From Planctomycetota bacterium (lineage in GTDB: Bacteria > Planctomycetota > UBA1135 > GCA-002686595): 64,000 nt of DNA. A model generated the notes under the pieces. The model saw only the letters and a list, made by a program, of their open reading frames with translations, had not been told where the DNA came from and searched no databases. The translations under genes were made by a program, and so were the position numbers. Positions 46,866-55,650 of this stretch are shown here, in pieces. How positions within the stretch are numbered: the first letter of the stretch is position 1; every line of letters begins with the position of its first letter. The stretch lies in the NCBI GenBank assembly GCA_016779205.1, contig JADHOC010000023.1:1-64000 (forward strand), given 5' to 3'.

Positions 46866-47207
46866 TCAGATCGCGGTGCCGCCCGACTCACCCGTGCGGA
46901 TCCGGATGCACTGCTGCAGCTCGGTGACGAAGATCTTCCCGTCCCCGACTTCGCCCTCGCCGCGGCGCGCCGCGTCGAGGATCGCGTCGATGGTCACCTG
47001 GACGAACTCGTCGTTGCAGGCGATGTCGACGCGGATCTTGGGCACGAGCTCGGGCCCCACCTCGAGCCCCCGGTAGATCTCCAGGCTCTCCGCCTGGCCC
47101 CGCCCGGAGCAGCGGGTGACGGTGATGCGGGTGATGTCCGCCTTGATGAGCGCCTGCCGGACCTGGTCCAGCCGCTCGGGACAGATGATGGCGGTGATGA
47201 GCTTCAT
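46866..47207 (-). CDS. glnB: Nitrogen regulatory protein P-II
   Basis: 113 residues. It is the trimeric 2-oxoglutarate/ATP sensor that binds AmtB and other nitrogen targets. The signature GEVGDGKIFV and the C-terminal IRIRTGESGGTAI are clear. The T-loop reads IYRGLEVGPELVPK and is one residue shorter than in E. coli. By alignment, Val50 takes the place of uridylylated Tyr51, so this protein should not be regulated by UMP addition at that site. An AGGAGG lies eight bases before the ATG. It follows amtB by 20 bases, in the common amtB-glnB order. Confidence 0.94.
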   Translation of the reverse strand: MKLITAIICPERLDQVRQALIKADITRITVTRCSGRGQAESLEIYRGLEVGPELVPKIRVDIACNDEFVQVTIDAILDAARRGEGEVGDGKIFVTELQQCIRIRTGESGGTAI

Positions 47208-47215
47208 GGGGCGTT

Positions 47216-47221
47216 CCTCCT
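47216..47221 (-). promoter_or_regulatory. Shine-Dalgarno site of glnB
   Basis: A perfect AGGAGG on the minus strand (cctcct on the plus) eight bases before the glnB ATG. It stands out because most genes in the window have weaker sites. Confidence 0.85.
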
Positions 47222-47227
47222 GCTCGC

Positions 47228-48637
47228 TCAGTTGGGGTTCAAGAGGCCGTAGCCGTGCTCGCCGTGCATGCTGTGGTCCATCCCCGCGAGCTCGCCGCGC
47301 TCCTCGAGTCGGAGGCCGACGGTCTTCTCCACGAGCACCAGCAGGACCAAGGTGCCCACCGCGGAGGCGGCGCCCGCCACGAGCACCCCCATGACCTGGT
47401 GGCCGAACTGCACCCAGATCCCGCCCTCGGGCACGTCGCGCAGGAAGAAGGTGAGGCCCAGGGCCCCGATGATCCCGCCGACGCCGTGGATGCCGAAGAC
47501 ATCCAGGGTGTCGTCGTACCCCAGGCGGTTCTTGATGGCGATGGCGCCGTAGCAGGCGGCCGAAGCCAGGAGTCCCAGGGCCATTGCGCCCACGGGAAGG
47601 ACGTCGCCGGCGGCGGGGGTCACCGCCACGAGGCCCGCGAGGATCCCCGAGACGAGCCCGAGGCTGGTCGCCTTCCCGTGCCGCCAGCCCTCCAGGATCA
47701 TCCAGCCGAGGGCCCCCGCGGCGGCGGCGGCCTGGGTCGCGGTGAGCGCCTGCGCGGTCTTCAGCCCGCTCTCGACCGAGCTGCCCGCGTTGAAGCCGAA
47801 CCAACCCACCCAGAGGAGCCCGGCGCCCATCATGGTCATCACCAGGTTGTTGGGGTGCATGGCCACCCGCGGGAAGCCGCGGCGCGCTCCCAGGTAGAGG
47901 GCAGCGACGAGCCCCGCGACTCCGGCGGAGACGTGGATCACCGTGCCGCCCGCGAAGTCGATGGCGTCCCCGGTCAGGAAGCCCCCGCCCCACACGATGT
48001 GGGCGAGCGGGTTGTAGATGAGGAGGCTCCAGAGAGCGATGAACACGCAGTAGCCGAGGAACCGCACGCGCTCCGCGAACGCACCCGCGATGAGCGCCGG
48101 GGTGATGATCGCGAACTTGCCCTGGAACATCGCGAAGACGTACTCGGGGATCCCACCCTCCATGATCGTCTGGTCGATCCCGGCCAGGAGGAGCTTGGAC
48201 GGGTCCCAGCCGATGACGCCGCCCACGGTCGGGCCGAACGCCAGGGCGTAGCCCGCCACGACCCAGAGCACGCCGATGATGGCCATCGCCGCGAAGCTGT
48301 GCATCATGGTGCCGAGCACGTTCTTGGTCCTGACGAGGCCGCCGTAGAACATGGCGAGCCCCGGGATCATCAGGAGCACCAGGGCGGTGCTCACGAGCAT
48401 CCAGGCGGTCGTCCCGGTATCGATCGGGGGCGAGTCGGGGGTGACCACGTCGGAGCTCCCGACGGCAACCAGCAGGGCGAGTGTGTTCAAGGCGCGGAGA
48501 ACAACGGTGACAGGAGCGGTTCCTGCACTCGCGGATGGGGAAGGGCGCTGGGCCCTCGCGGTGCGCAAGCGGCAGTCTTCCACCCCGACGCCGTCCCATG
48601 GAGCGGCTCCGGGGCGGAAGCTCCAGGAGAGCGACAT
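47228..48637 (-). CDS. amtB: Ammonium transporter
   Basis: About 469 residues from the ATG at 48637. The frame is open to 48748, and a GTG at 48583 is another option, so the start is uncertain. A signal-like hydrophobic segment (LNTLALLVAVGSS) is followed by eleven predicted helices of the Amt/Rh fold. Diagnostic segments are PGLAMFYGGLVRTKN, GGTVIHVSAGVAGL (first pore His), GLLWVGWFGFNAGSS, and FGIHGVGGIIGA (second pore His). It conducts ammonium/ammonia across the inner membrane and binds GlnB. It is divergent from the hybrid kinase at 48838, sharing about 200 bp of control region in which no sigma-54 promoter was evident. Confidence 0.93.
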   Translation of the reverse strand: MSLSWSFRPGAAPWDGVGVEDCRLRTARAQRPSPSASAGTAPVTVVLRALNTLALLVAVGSSDVVTPDSPPIDTGTTAWMLVSTALVLLMIPGLAMFYGGLVRTKNVLGTMMHSFAAMAIIGVLWVVAGYALAFGPTVGGVIGWDPSKLLLAGIDQTIMEGGIPEYVFAMFQGKFAIITPALIAGAFAERVRFLGYCVFIALWSLLIYNPLAHIVWGGGFLTGDAIDFAGGTVIHVSAGVAGLVAALYLGARRGFPRVAMHPNNLVMTMMGAGLLWVGWFGFNAGSSVESGLKTAQALTATQAAAAAGALGWMILEGWRHGKATSLGLVSGILAGLVAVTPAAGDVLPVGAMALGLLASAACYGAIAIKNRLGYDDTLDVFGIHGVGGIIGALGLTFFLRDVPEGGIWVQFGHQVMGVLVAGAASAVGTLVLLVLVEKTVGLRLEERGELAGMDHSMHGEHGYGLLNPN

Positions 48638-48837
48638 CGAACCGCGGGTTTCTTGTCGCGGACCGGGCCCGCAGCCTCCGGATCGGCCCGGGCGGGAGTG
48701 ACCCATAATGAGACATGCCCCTGCCGGGCAGGTCCGCTGCGGCCCCATCCACGAAGCTCATCCGGGTAGCCAATTAGGCAGAAACCCGCATGGCGGCTTC
48801 AGCCTGTCGCCGGGCCTCTCGATAGGCAAGGACAGCG

Positions 48838-50739
48838 ATGGAGCACCCCACCCAACAAGCTGAACGGCTCTTCGAGATCGGTCCGGTCTCCCTTGTCCGT
48901 TGGCGCGAGGAGAGCGGGCGGAGGATCACGAAGGCCTCTGGAGAGCTCGCGAGGCAGCTGGAGGGGCTGGGGGTGCAACGCCTGGATGAAGTCCTCGGCG
49001 GCGACGACCGGCGCCGCCTGGAGGCCGCCATGGCGGGGCTCCAGGAGGATCTGGGGAGCCTCGACCTCGGGCCCGTTCGCCTCGACCTGGGAGGCCCGGA
49101 GCCGGCCTGGTTCCACCTCACCGCGGTTGTGGACGAGCCGGAGGCGGCGCAGCAGCTGGTGACCGCCACGTTCGTGGACATCAGCGGGCTGAAGGGCTCT
49201 GAGCGGGCCCTCAAGGAGAAGTCGGAACGGCTGGAGCTCGTGATCGAGGGGACCCGGCTCGGGACCTGGGACTGGAACCCTCAGTCCGGCGACGTCTGCT
49301 TCAACGATCAGTGGGCCGAGATGCTCGGCTACCGCCTCGACGAGATCTCCTTCCGCCTCGAGGAGTGGGAGTCACGGGTCCACCCCGACGACCTCAAGCC
49401 CTGCTACGAGGCCATCGAGGCCCACCTCGCAGGAGAGACCGCCTTCTACGAGAACGTTCACCGCATGAGGCACAGGGACGGGCACTGGGTCCACATCCTC
49501 GACCGAGGGCGCGTGGTCGAGCGAGACGCCCAGGGGCAGCCCGTCCGCTTCACCGGGACGCACACGGACATCTCCCCCCAGCGCGAGGCTGAGCTCGCGG
49601 CGCAGGCGGCGAACAAGATCAAGTCGGAGTTCCTCGCGACCATGAGTCACGAGATTCGAACCCCGCTCGGCGGGATGATGGGGCTGGTGGAGGTGCTCGA
49701 GTCCACCTCCGTCTCCCCCACCCAGCGCGAGAACATGGAGCTCATCAAGCGCTGCGGTGAGCATCTGGGGTTCGTCCTCGACGAGGTCCTCGAGCTGACC
49801 CGGCTGGAGTCCAGGAGGCTCGAACTCCGGGAGGAGCCCTTCGACCTCGCGGTACTCCTCCAGGACCTACATCGGCTCTTCCTCGTCCAGGCGCGGAGGA
49901 AGGGCCTCGAGCTTCGGCTGGACGTGGAGGCCGGCGCGGCGACCTGGTGGACCGGGGACCGCCACCGGCTGCACCAGGTCTTCAGCAACCTGCTCTCCAA
50001 CGCCATCAAGTTCACGCGCGACGGATACGTGGGGCTCCGGGTCTGGCTTGAGGGAGAGCCCGAGCGGCTCTGCGCCGCTGTGGAGGACACCGGCCGGGGG
50101 ATCGGCGACCTGGACCGGATCTGGGAGAGCTTCCAGCAGGAGGACACCTCGATCGCCGCCACGTATGGCGGGAGCGGGCTCGGGCTGACCATCACCCAGA
50201 AGCTCATTCAGCTGATGGGAGGCGAGATCCAGGTGAAGAGCGCCGTCGGCGAAGGGAGCCGCTTCACGTTCTCGATCCCGATGCTGCGCGCGCACCCCGG
50301 CGCGCCCACGCTCTCCTGCGCAGGCGCCCCCGACGGCGACGCCTCGGCCGACGAGCGGGGTCTCCCCGCCTTGCGCGTCCTCGCTGCGGACGACAACGAG
50401 ATCAACCGCCGGATCTTTGGACACTTCCTCGCCCAGCTAGGGGTCAACTTCGAGCTGGTCAGAGATGGCGAAGAAGCGACCGACGCCGCTGCGAGGCGGC
50501 CCTTCGACCTGATCCTCCTGGACCTTGAGATGCCCAGGCGTAATGGTCGTAGCGCGGCAGAGGCGATCAGGGCGCAGTCCACCAGGCGATCCGAGCGCAT
50601 TGTCGCAGTCACCGCCGATATTCTGAGCACCCTGCAGCTCGAAGGGGACCAGAACCCATTCGATGCCGTGGTGACCAAGCCGTTTTCTCTCGACGACCTC
50701 CGGGCGCAGCTGCTCGCCGTGCGCGCCCACCGTACCTGA
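48838..50739 (+). CDS. Hybrid histidine kinase (PAS-HisKA-HATPase-receiver)
   Basis: 633 residues without a membrane segment, so a cytoplasmic sensor. The N-terminal 120 residues look like a weak PAS-like domain. A clear PAS/PAC follows (about 130-255: LGTWDWNPQSGDVCF, VHPDDL, RGRVVERDAQGQPVRF). The phosphoacceptor His271 is in FLATMSHEIRTP. The ATPase has N-box QVFSNLLSNAIKF, VEDTGRGIG and GGSGLGLTI. The C-terminal receiver has ADDNEIN, acceptor Asp562 in LLDLEMPRRNG and VVTKPF. It is divergent from amtB and followed 20 bases later by a cysteine-hydrolase gene and a second hybrid kinase. Confidence 0.92.
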   Translation: MEHPTQQAERLFEIGPVSLVRWREESGRRITKASGELARQLEGLGVQRLDEVLGGDDRRRLEAAMAGLQEDLGSLDLGPVRLDLGGPEPAWFHLTAVVDEPEAAQQLVTATFVDISGLKGSERALKEKSERLELVIEGTRLGTWDWNPQSGDVCFNDQWAEMLGYRLDEISFRLEEWESRVHPDDLKPCYEAIEAHLAGETAFYENVHRMRHRDGHWVHILDRGRVVERDAQGQPVRFTGTHTDISPQREAELAAQAANKIKSEFLATMSHEIRTPLGGMMGLVEVLESTSVSPTQRENMELIKRCGEHLGFVLDEVLELTRLESRRLELREEPFDLAVLLQDLHRLFLVQARRKGLELRLDVEAGAATWWTGDRHRLHQVFSNLLSNAIKFTRDGYVGLRVWLEGEPERLCAAVEDTGRGIGDLDRIWESFQQEDTSIAATYGGSGLGLTITQKLIQLMGGEIQVKSAVGEGSRFTFSIPMLRAHPGAPTLSCAGAPDGDASADERGLPALRVLAADDNEINRRIFGHFLAQLGVNFELVRDGEEATDAAARRPFDLILLDLEMPRRNGRSAAEAIRAQSTRRSERIVAVTADILSTLQLEGDQNPFDAVVTKPFSLDDLRAQLLAVRAHRT

Positions 50740-50759
50740 CCCACCGAAGACAACTTCCC

Positions 50760-51380
50760 ATGTCCACCCCTCGCCGCTCGGCCATCCTCCTGATCGGATT
50801 CCAGAACGACTACTTCTCTCCCGATGGCGTCATGCACTCGGTGATTGAGGAGAACGCCCGCGACAACGACGTCCTCGTGAACACCAAGAGCGTGCTGGAC
50901 GCATTCCTGGACTCCGAGACCCCGATCATCAACCTCCCGATCCACTTCAGCCCCGACTACGAGGAGCTCAGCCAGCCGACGGGCCTCCTGGCGGCGATCC
51001 GCGACGCCGGGGCCTTCCGCCGGGACACCAAGGGGGGCCAGACCATTCCGGAGCTGCTCGAGTACGGGGATCGGATCCAGCACCTCTCGGGAAAGACGAG
51101 CTTCAACGCCTTCCTCGGCACCGACCTCGACGGGCACCTGCGTGCTGCCGGGGTGGATCACGTGATCGTCACCGGCGTGGTCACCTCGATCTGCATCGAC
51201 TCCACGGCGCGGGCCGCCGCCGAGCGGGGCTTCGCGGTCACGATCGTGAGCGACGCGTCCGCCGGCCGGAACGACACGGAACACCAGTTCTACTGCGAGA
51301 GCATCTTCCCCCTCTACGCAGAGGTGGTCAGGACCAAGGACCTACTCGGCCATGCGACCGATTCCGAAATCGCCCGCTGA
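50760..51380 (+). CDS. Isochorismatase-like cysteine hydrolase lacking the usual triad Asp
   Basis: 206 residues of the isochorismatase/cysteine-hydrolase alpha/beta fold. Lys112 in LSGKTSFNAF and nucleophile Cys145 in GVVTSICIDSTARAA are in place. At the position of the catalytic Asp (LLVIDMQ in relatives) the sequence reads LLIGFQNDYF, with Gly13. Either another Asp such as Asp17 takes over, or the activity differs. Relatives hydrolyse isochorismate, nicotinamide or other amides. It is sandwiched between two hybrid kinases, and its 3' end overlaps the second kinase start by 29 bases. This suggests a dedicated role in that signalling unit. Confidence 0.85.
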   Translation: MSTPRRSAILLIGFQNDYFSPDGVMHSVIEENARDNDVLVNTKSVLDAFLDSETPIINLPIHFSPDYEELSQPTGLLAAIRDAGAFRRDTKGGQTIPELLEYGDRIQHLSGKTSFNAFLGTDLDGHLRAAGVDHVIVTGVVTSICIDSTARAAAERGFAVTIVSDASAGRNDTEHQFYCESIFPLYAEVVRTKDLLGHATDSEIAR

Positions 51381-52995
51381 GGAGCGAGAGGTCCTGATGC
51401 AGGAGGTCGAGGCGCTCCAGACTCGGATCGGAGCCCTGGAGTCGCTCCTCGCCGACGAGATCGCAGCCAAGGCGTCGCTCTTCCGGACCGTCACCGAGCA
51501 CCAGGGCCGCTATGTCGACCTGGTCGAGTCGGCCCCGTGGATCGTCACCCGGGTCGACAGCCGGGGCTGCTACGTCGACTCCAACTCGTACTTCGCCCGC
51601 AGCCTGGGCATGAAGACCGGCGAGGTACTCGACCAGTCCGTGGGTTCCCTTGGCGAGGGCGCGGCCTGGAGCGAGGCGGTCTCCTCCTTCGCAGCCTCCA
51701 GCCTCTACCGCTCCGAGCCTTGCTCCGTCCCGGTCTCCGTCAACGGAGAGGAGCGCTCGTTCCTCCTGATGATGTACCGGCCGAAGGCCGGGCCGAGCTT
51801 CACCATCCTCGCGCTCGACCAGACGGAACGGGACCAGGCGCTCGCGAGGGCAGAGGCCTCCGCCGAGGACAAGGCGATGTTCCTCGCGGTCATGAGCCAC
51901 GAGCTGCGGACCCCGATGAACGGCGTCCTCGGCCTGGCCGCCCTCCTCAAGGACACCATCCTCGATGCGGAGCAAGCCGACCTGGTCTCCACCATCGAGA
52001 AGACCGGGACGACGCTGGTCAGGATCATCAACGACGTCCTGGACCTCAGCAAGGCCGAGAACGGCGCCATGGAGTTCGAGAGCGCCCCCTTCTCGGTCGA
52101 GGCCATCGTCCAGTCGGTGGTCGCGACCCTCGGGCCGACCGCGCGACAGTCCTCGGCGCGGCTGGACGCCGCCTTCGGCGAGGGCCTCCCGCAACTGGTC
52201 CTCGGCGACGAGCACCGGATCCAGCAGGTCCTCACCAACCTCGCAGGGAACGCCCTCAAGTTCGCACCGGGAGGACTCGTGAGGGTCGAGGTGGAGCAAG
52301 ACGCCGATCAGGGCGACGACGTGGCGCTGACCTTCCGGGTCGTCGACAACGGGATCGGTATCGAGTCAGCGGAGCTGGATCGCCTGTTCGAGGCCTTCAC
52401 CCAGGCCGACTCGAGCGTGAGTCGGCACTACGGCGGGACCGGGCTCGGCCTGACGATCTCCAAGCTGCTCGTGGAAGGAATGGGAGGCCAGCTCTCCGCC
52501 CGCAGCACGCCGGGCGAGGGCTCCACCTTCGAGTTCACCCTGGGGTTCGAGCTGGCGAAGGACCACCCGGCCCCCTCCCTCCCTGCCGCCGACGCCTCAG
52601 TCCCCGCGGCGGGCCCGATGCGGGTGCTCGTCGCCGAGGACAACCTCGTCAACCAGCGCGTGGCACGCGGCATGCTCGAGATCCTCGGGCACGAGGTCCA
52701 GGTGGTGTCCAACGGGATGGAGGCGGTGCAGGCGGCCATGGGCGGGGGGATCGACCTGATCCTCATGGACGTGAACATGCCCGTCCTCGATGGCCTGGAG
52801 GCCACGCGCCGCATTCGAGAGGCTGCGGGCCCGGAGCGCGGGCTCCCCATCGTCGCGCTCACCGCGAACGCGATCGAGGGGGACCAGCAGGTCTGCCTGG
52901 ATGCTGGCATGGACCACTACCTCCCCAAGCCGTTCGCGAAGGACCAGCTGGCAGGAGCGATCCAGCGCGTCGCCGCCCGCCGGTCCGTGGGCTGA
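51352..52995 (+). CDS. Hybrid histidine kinase (PAS-HisKA-HATPase-receiver), second copy
   Basis: 547 residues from the ATG at 51352, inside the end of the hydrolase gene; an ATG at 51397 is an alternative. A short coiled-coil (EEREVLMQEVEALQTRIGALE) leads into a PAS domain (YVDLVESAPWIVTRVDSRG). The phosphoacceptor His183 is in FLAVMSHELRTPMNG. The ATPase region shows QVLTNLAGNALKF, VDNGIGIE and GGTGLGLTI. The receiver has VAEDNLVNQ, Asp473 in LILMDVNMP, and YLPKPF. No transmembrane helix is seen, so it senses a cytoplasmic or protein-borne signal. It is not simply a copy of the first kinase; similarity is at domain level. Confidence 0.92.
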   Translation: MRPIPKSPAEEREVLMQEVEALQTRIGALESLLADEIAAKASLFRTVTEHQGRYVDLVESAPWIVTRVDSRGCYVDSNSYFARSLGMKTGEVLDQSVGSLGEGAAWSEAVSSFAASSLYRSEPCSVPVSVNGEERSFLLMMYRPKAGPSFTILALDQTERDQALARAEASAEDKAMFLAVMSHELRTPMNGVLGLAALLKDTILDAEQADLVSTIEKTGTTLVRIINDVLDLSKAENGAMEFESAPFSVEAIVQSVVATLGPTARQSSARLDAAFGEGLPQLVLGDEHRIQQVLTNLAGNALKFAPGGLVRVEVEQDADQGDDVALTFRVVDNGIGIESAELDRLFEAFTQADSSVSRHYGGTGLGLTISKLLVEGMGGQLSARSTPGEGSTFEFTLGFELAKDHPAPSLPAADASVPAAGPMRVLVAEDNLVNQRVARGMLEILGHEVQVVSNGMEAVQAAMGGGIDLILMDVNMPVLDGLEATRRIREAAGPERGLPIVALTANAIEGDQQVCLDAGMDHYLPKPFAKDQLAGAIQRVAARRSVG

Positions 52996-53274
52996 CCGGT
53001 CCGGGGCTCCGCCGCCAGGCCCGCCTCGAGTCCAGGATTGATCCAGCGAAGAGCGGCCTTCCGAAGGGGGGGGCGTCTCGCCCTAGGACGAGGGCCGATT
53101 TATGGGCGGCGGGTCTATGCGGCGAATGGCGTGCGGTACACTTTGCGGGTTGTTAGGGCGTCGCTCGCCGACGCTGGGTTTCCATTAGGGAACACCCGCA
53201 GCGCTTCCAGTGGGTCCGCCCGCCGGGTTCGTCCGTTACCTGCCCTTTTTTTTCCCTCAGCCACCGAGAGCATC

Positions 53275-55338
53275 ATGCTCAAGACAGCATCCCTCCTGAT
53301 CGGAGCGGTCGCCCTCACCCAGGGCGCGCCTGGTCAGTCGCCTGCCCAGCTTCAGCGGATCCCCGCGCGAGCCCCGATCCACGCGGGCACCTTCCACGCC
53401 GCGTCCGGTCAGTTCATTCCCGCTGACCCGTCTCAGCAGTCGGCCATGGGTGCCAACGGGGACGTCTATACAAACAACTACTACGCCGGCGTCTTCCTGG
53501 ACATCAACGCCTCCAGCCTCGTCGTGGACGAGGGCCGGATCCCCAGCACCACCTCCCCGACGTCTGCCAGCCCGGTGAGCATTACGGGGACCCAGGACAG
53601 CTACCGGATCAACAACATCCAGCTGGGGTACGCCACGGATTCGATCGGAGACGGCAACGCCCGCCTGACAATCCTGCCCGAGTACACCTCGTGCTCCAAC
53701 CCGCTCGGGGGCTCGTCGCCGATCCTCGACCTGATCATCACGGGGCTCCCCGGGACGATCCTGGCGGGCGCGGTCACCCCCTACACCTTCGACGTCGACA
53801 TGACCGGCTTCGAGTTCTGCATGCCTGCGGACGGTGACGGGACGTACGACGATGGAATCATCGACAACTTCGGCTTCGGCCTGCTCATGTCCGCGGACCC
53901 CGGCTCTCAGATCGGCCCGCTGATCGGCGCCCGCCCGGGCCCCTTCGCCCCCACCGGCGACGGCACGGTCTTCCAGAACCCCGGCAGCACCGGATCCGGC
54001 CTCGGCACCGAGGACCAGTGGTTTGAGCTCGAGTTCGGGACCGGCTCGACCAACTGCTACAACGAGGGTGGATACGACCCGGTCACGAACAACCCGTCGT
54101 TCGGGTCCTTCTGGCTGGTGCTCGGCGCCGACCTCGGGTTCGACTGCACCGGCTGCGCGGGTGGTCAAGACGACGGGTTCGAGGACAACGACACCTGCGG
54201 GACGGCGACGCCTCTTTCGCTCCCGAGCTCCAACTCGGGGCTCGTGGTGACCAAGGCAGACCCGGACTACTACTCGTTCGACATCCCTGCCGGGTCGACG
54301 GTGACGGCGTCCGCGCTGTTCTCCCACGCCCAGGCCGATGTGGACATTTACCTCTTCACGGATGACTGCACCGTGGCCTACGACTCAGGGTTCTCCATCT
54401 CCGACAACGAGACGGTCTCCTTCACCAACTGTGGAGCGACCCCCGTCCCGGCGAAGCTCGCGGTCGTCGTCTTCTCGGAGAGCGCCGGTGACTGCTCGGA
54501 CTACGACCTCGTGATCACCACCGAGGCGGTCTGCTCCGATGATCCGCTCGCGGGGAATGACTCCTGCGCGACCGCGTTCAACCTGTCGACGGGCCTGTCC
54601 ATCAACCTGGTGGTCAACCGGTGCGCGCCGAGCGACTACTACCGTCTGAACCTCATCCCGGGCGAGACGATCGACCTGGAGATGACGCTCAACCCCGCCG
54701 AGGCTGACCTCGACCTGCTCCTCTTCCGGGACGACGCCACCTGCGGCGATCCGGGGGGGCTCATCGCTGGCTCGTTCAACCTGGGCGCGACGGAGTCGAT
54801 CCTCTACACCAACAAGTCGGGCCAGCAGCAGTCCTACATCCTGGTGGTCGACACGTTCGCCTTCAACTCGGGCGTGGACTGCACCGGATACGTGCTGGAC
54901 TACGCCATCGGCGCCTCGACCGAGGTCGGATCGAACTTCTGCTCGGCGGTGCTGAACTCGTCCGGGTTCGGAGCCCACATGTTCGGAACGGGAAGCAATG
55001 TCGTCGCCGACAACTCCCTGACCCTGAACGCGGAGTGCCTGCCGAACAACTCGAGCGGCTACTTCTTCGTCTCCCAGGGCACGATCTTCGTCCCGAGCGT
55101 GGGTAGCTCCTCCGGCAACCTCTGCATCGGCGGTGGCCCGGTCGGCCGCTTCCTTGCCAACGTGGTCAACACCGGATCGGGCACCACGGTGTCGGTCCTG
55201 ACGGACCTCACGTCCTTCCCCCAGCCCACTGGAAGCGTCGCTGTCCTCCCCGGGGACACCTACAACTTCCAGTACTGGTTCCGGGACATCGGCAGCACCA
55301 GCAACTTCTCCGACGCTCTCGCGGTGACGTTCCAGTGA
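53275..55338 (+). CDS. Large secreted surface protein with PPC domains and planctomycete-type C-terminal module
   Basis: 687 residues from the ATG at 53275, with signal peptide (LKTASLLIGAVALTQGAPG). Residues about 50-290 are a beta-rich region with paired cysteines (SCSNPLGG, FEFCMPADGDGTYDDG). Two PPC-type beta-sandwiches follow: one from about residue 300 (GFEDNDTCGTATPL, DPDYYSFDIPAGSTVTASAL), the next from about 420 (GNDSCATAFNLS, APSDYYRLNLIPGE). The last 125 residues start NFCSAVLNSSG and end FQYWFRDIGSTSNFSDALAVTFQ, a module I associate with planctomycete extracellular proteins. No catalytic domain is evident. An eight-T run (53246-53253) precedes the start; a strong hairpin follows the stop. 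Confidence 0.78.
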   Translation: MLKTASLLIGAVALTQGAPGQSPAQLQRIPARAPIHAGTFHAASGQFIPADPSQQSAMGANGDVYTNNYYAGVFLDINASSLVVDEGRIPSTTSPTSASPVSITGTQDSYRINNIQLGYATDSIGDGNARLTILPEYTSCSNPLGGSSPILDLIITGLPGTILAGAVTPYTFDVDMTGFEFCMPADGDGTYDDGIIDNFGFGLLMSADPGSQIGPLIGARPGPFAPTGDGTVFQNPGSTGSGLGTEDQWFELEFGTGSTNCYNEGGYDPVTNNPSFGSFWLVLGADLGFDCTGCAGGQDDGFEDNDTCGTATPLSLPSSNSGLVVTKADPDYYSFDIPAGSTVTASALFSHAQADVDIYLFTDDCTVAYDSGFSISDNETVSFTNCGATPVPAKLAVVVFSESAGDCSDYDLVITTEAVCSDDPLAGNDSCATAFNLSTGLSINLVVNRCAPSDYYRLNLIPGETIDLEMTLNPAEADLDLLLFRDDATCGDPGGLIAGSFNLGATESILYTNKSGQQQSYILVVDTFAFNSGVDCTGYVLDYAIGASTEVGSNFCSAVLNSSGFGAHMFGTGSNVVADNSLTLNAECLPNNSSGYFFVSQGTIFVPSVGSSSGNLCIGGGPVGRFLANVVNTGSGTTVSVLTDLTSFPQPTGSVAVLPGDTYNFQYWFRDIGSTSNFSDALAVTFQ

Positions 55339-55650
55339 GCTGAGCTTCGTCCAGGCCCGACCCTCGGGCCCGAGCGAGCGAGAGAGCGCGCCGCCGGCCA
55401 AGCCGGCGGCGCGCTCCGCTATATCGAACTTCCTTCCGCCGGAGGCCATTGAATCAGGACTGCGGCAGCGCCCTTCGCCCGGCGGCGAGGGGAGGGATAG
55501 AATTCGGCCGGAGGCACCAGCGTTCCCCCTCCGCGGCGCCCGCCCACGTTCGCCGCCGCGAGGGATCCGCGAAGGGTCCCGACCTGCCTAATCCGGGATC
55601 CAACCTCGCCCGCAGCGCATCCTCTGCGCGCCGCTCCCCCCTACTGCCCG
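55339..55650. other. Gene-free interval before the polysaccharide locus
   Basis: 312 bp separating the surface protein from the exopolysaccharide genes. It contains the perfect hairpin at 55385-55415 and nothing recognisable as a gene or RNA. The downstream part probably carries the promoter of the polymerase/ligase gene. Confidence 0.5.
55385..55415 (+). terminator. Strong hairpin terminator after the surface protein
   Basis: Perfect 14-bp inverted repeat (55385-55398 with 55402-55415, agcgcgccgccggc and its complement) around a three-base loop. It lies 47 bases past the stop. The following sequence ccgctatatcgaacttcc is only mildly T-rich, but the stem is very stable. Confidence 0.7.

Noticed and set aside
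47255..48769. Histidine-rich plus-strand frame opposite amtB
   Set aside because: Antisense reading of amtB; no start support and no domain.
48638..48837. Sigma-54 promoter before amtB
   Set aside because: I looked for GG-N10-GC spaced elements on the minus strand; the best candidate (TTGG...GC) has the wrong spacing.
53246..53253. Eight-T run before the surface-protein gene read as a terminator
   Set aside because: No stable hairpin directly precedes it on the plus strand, so it is recorded only as an upstream pyrimidine tract.
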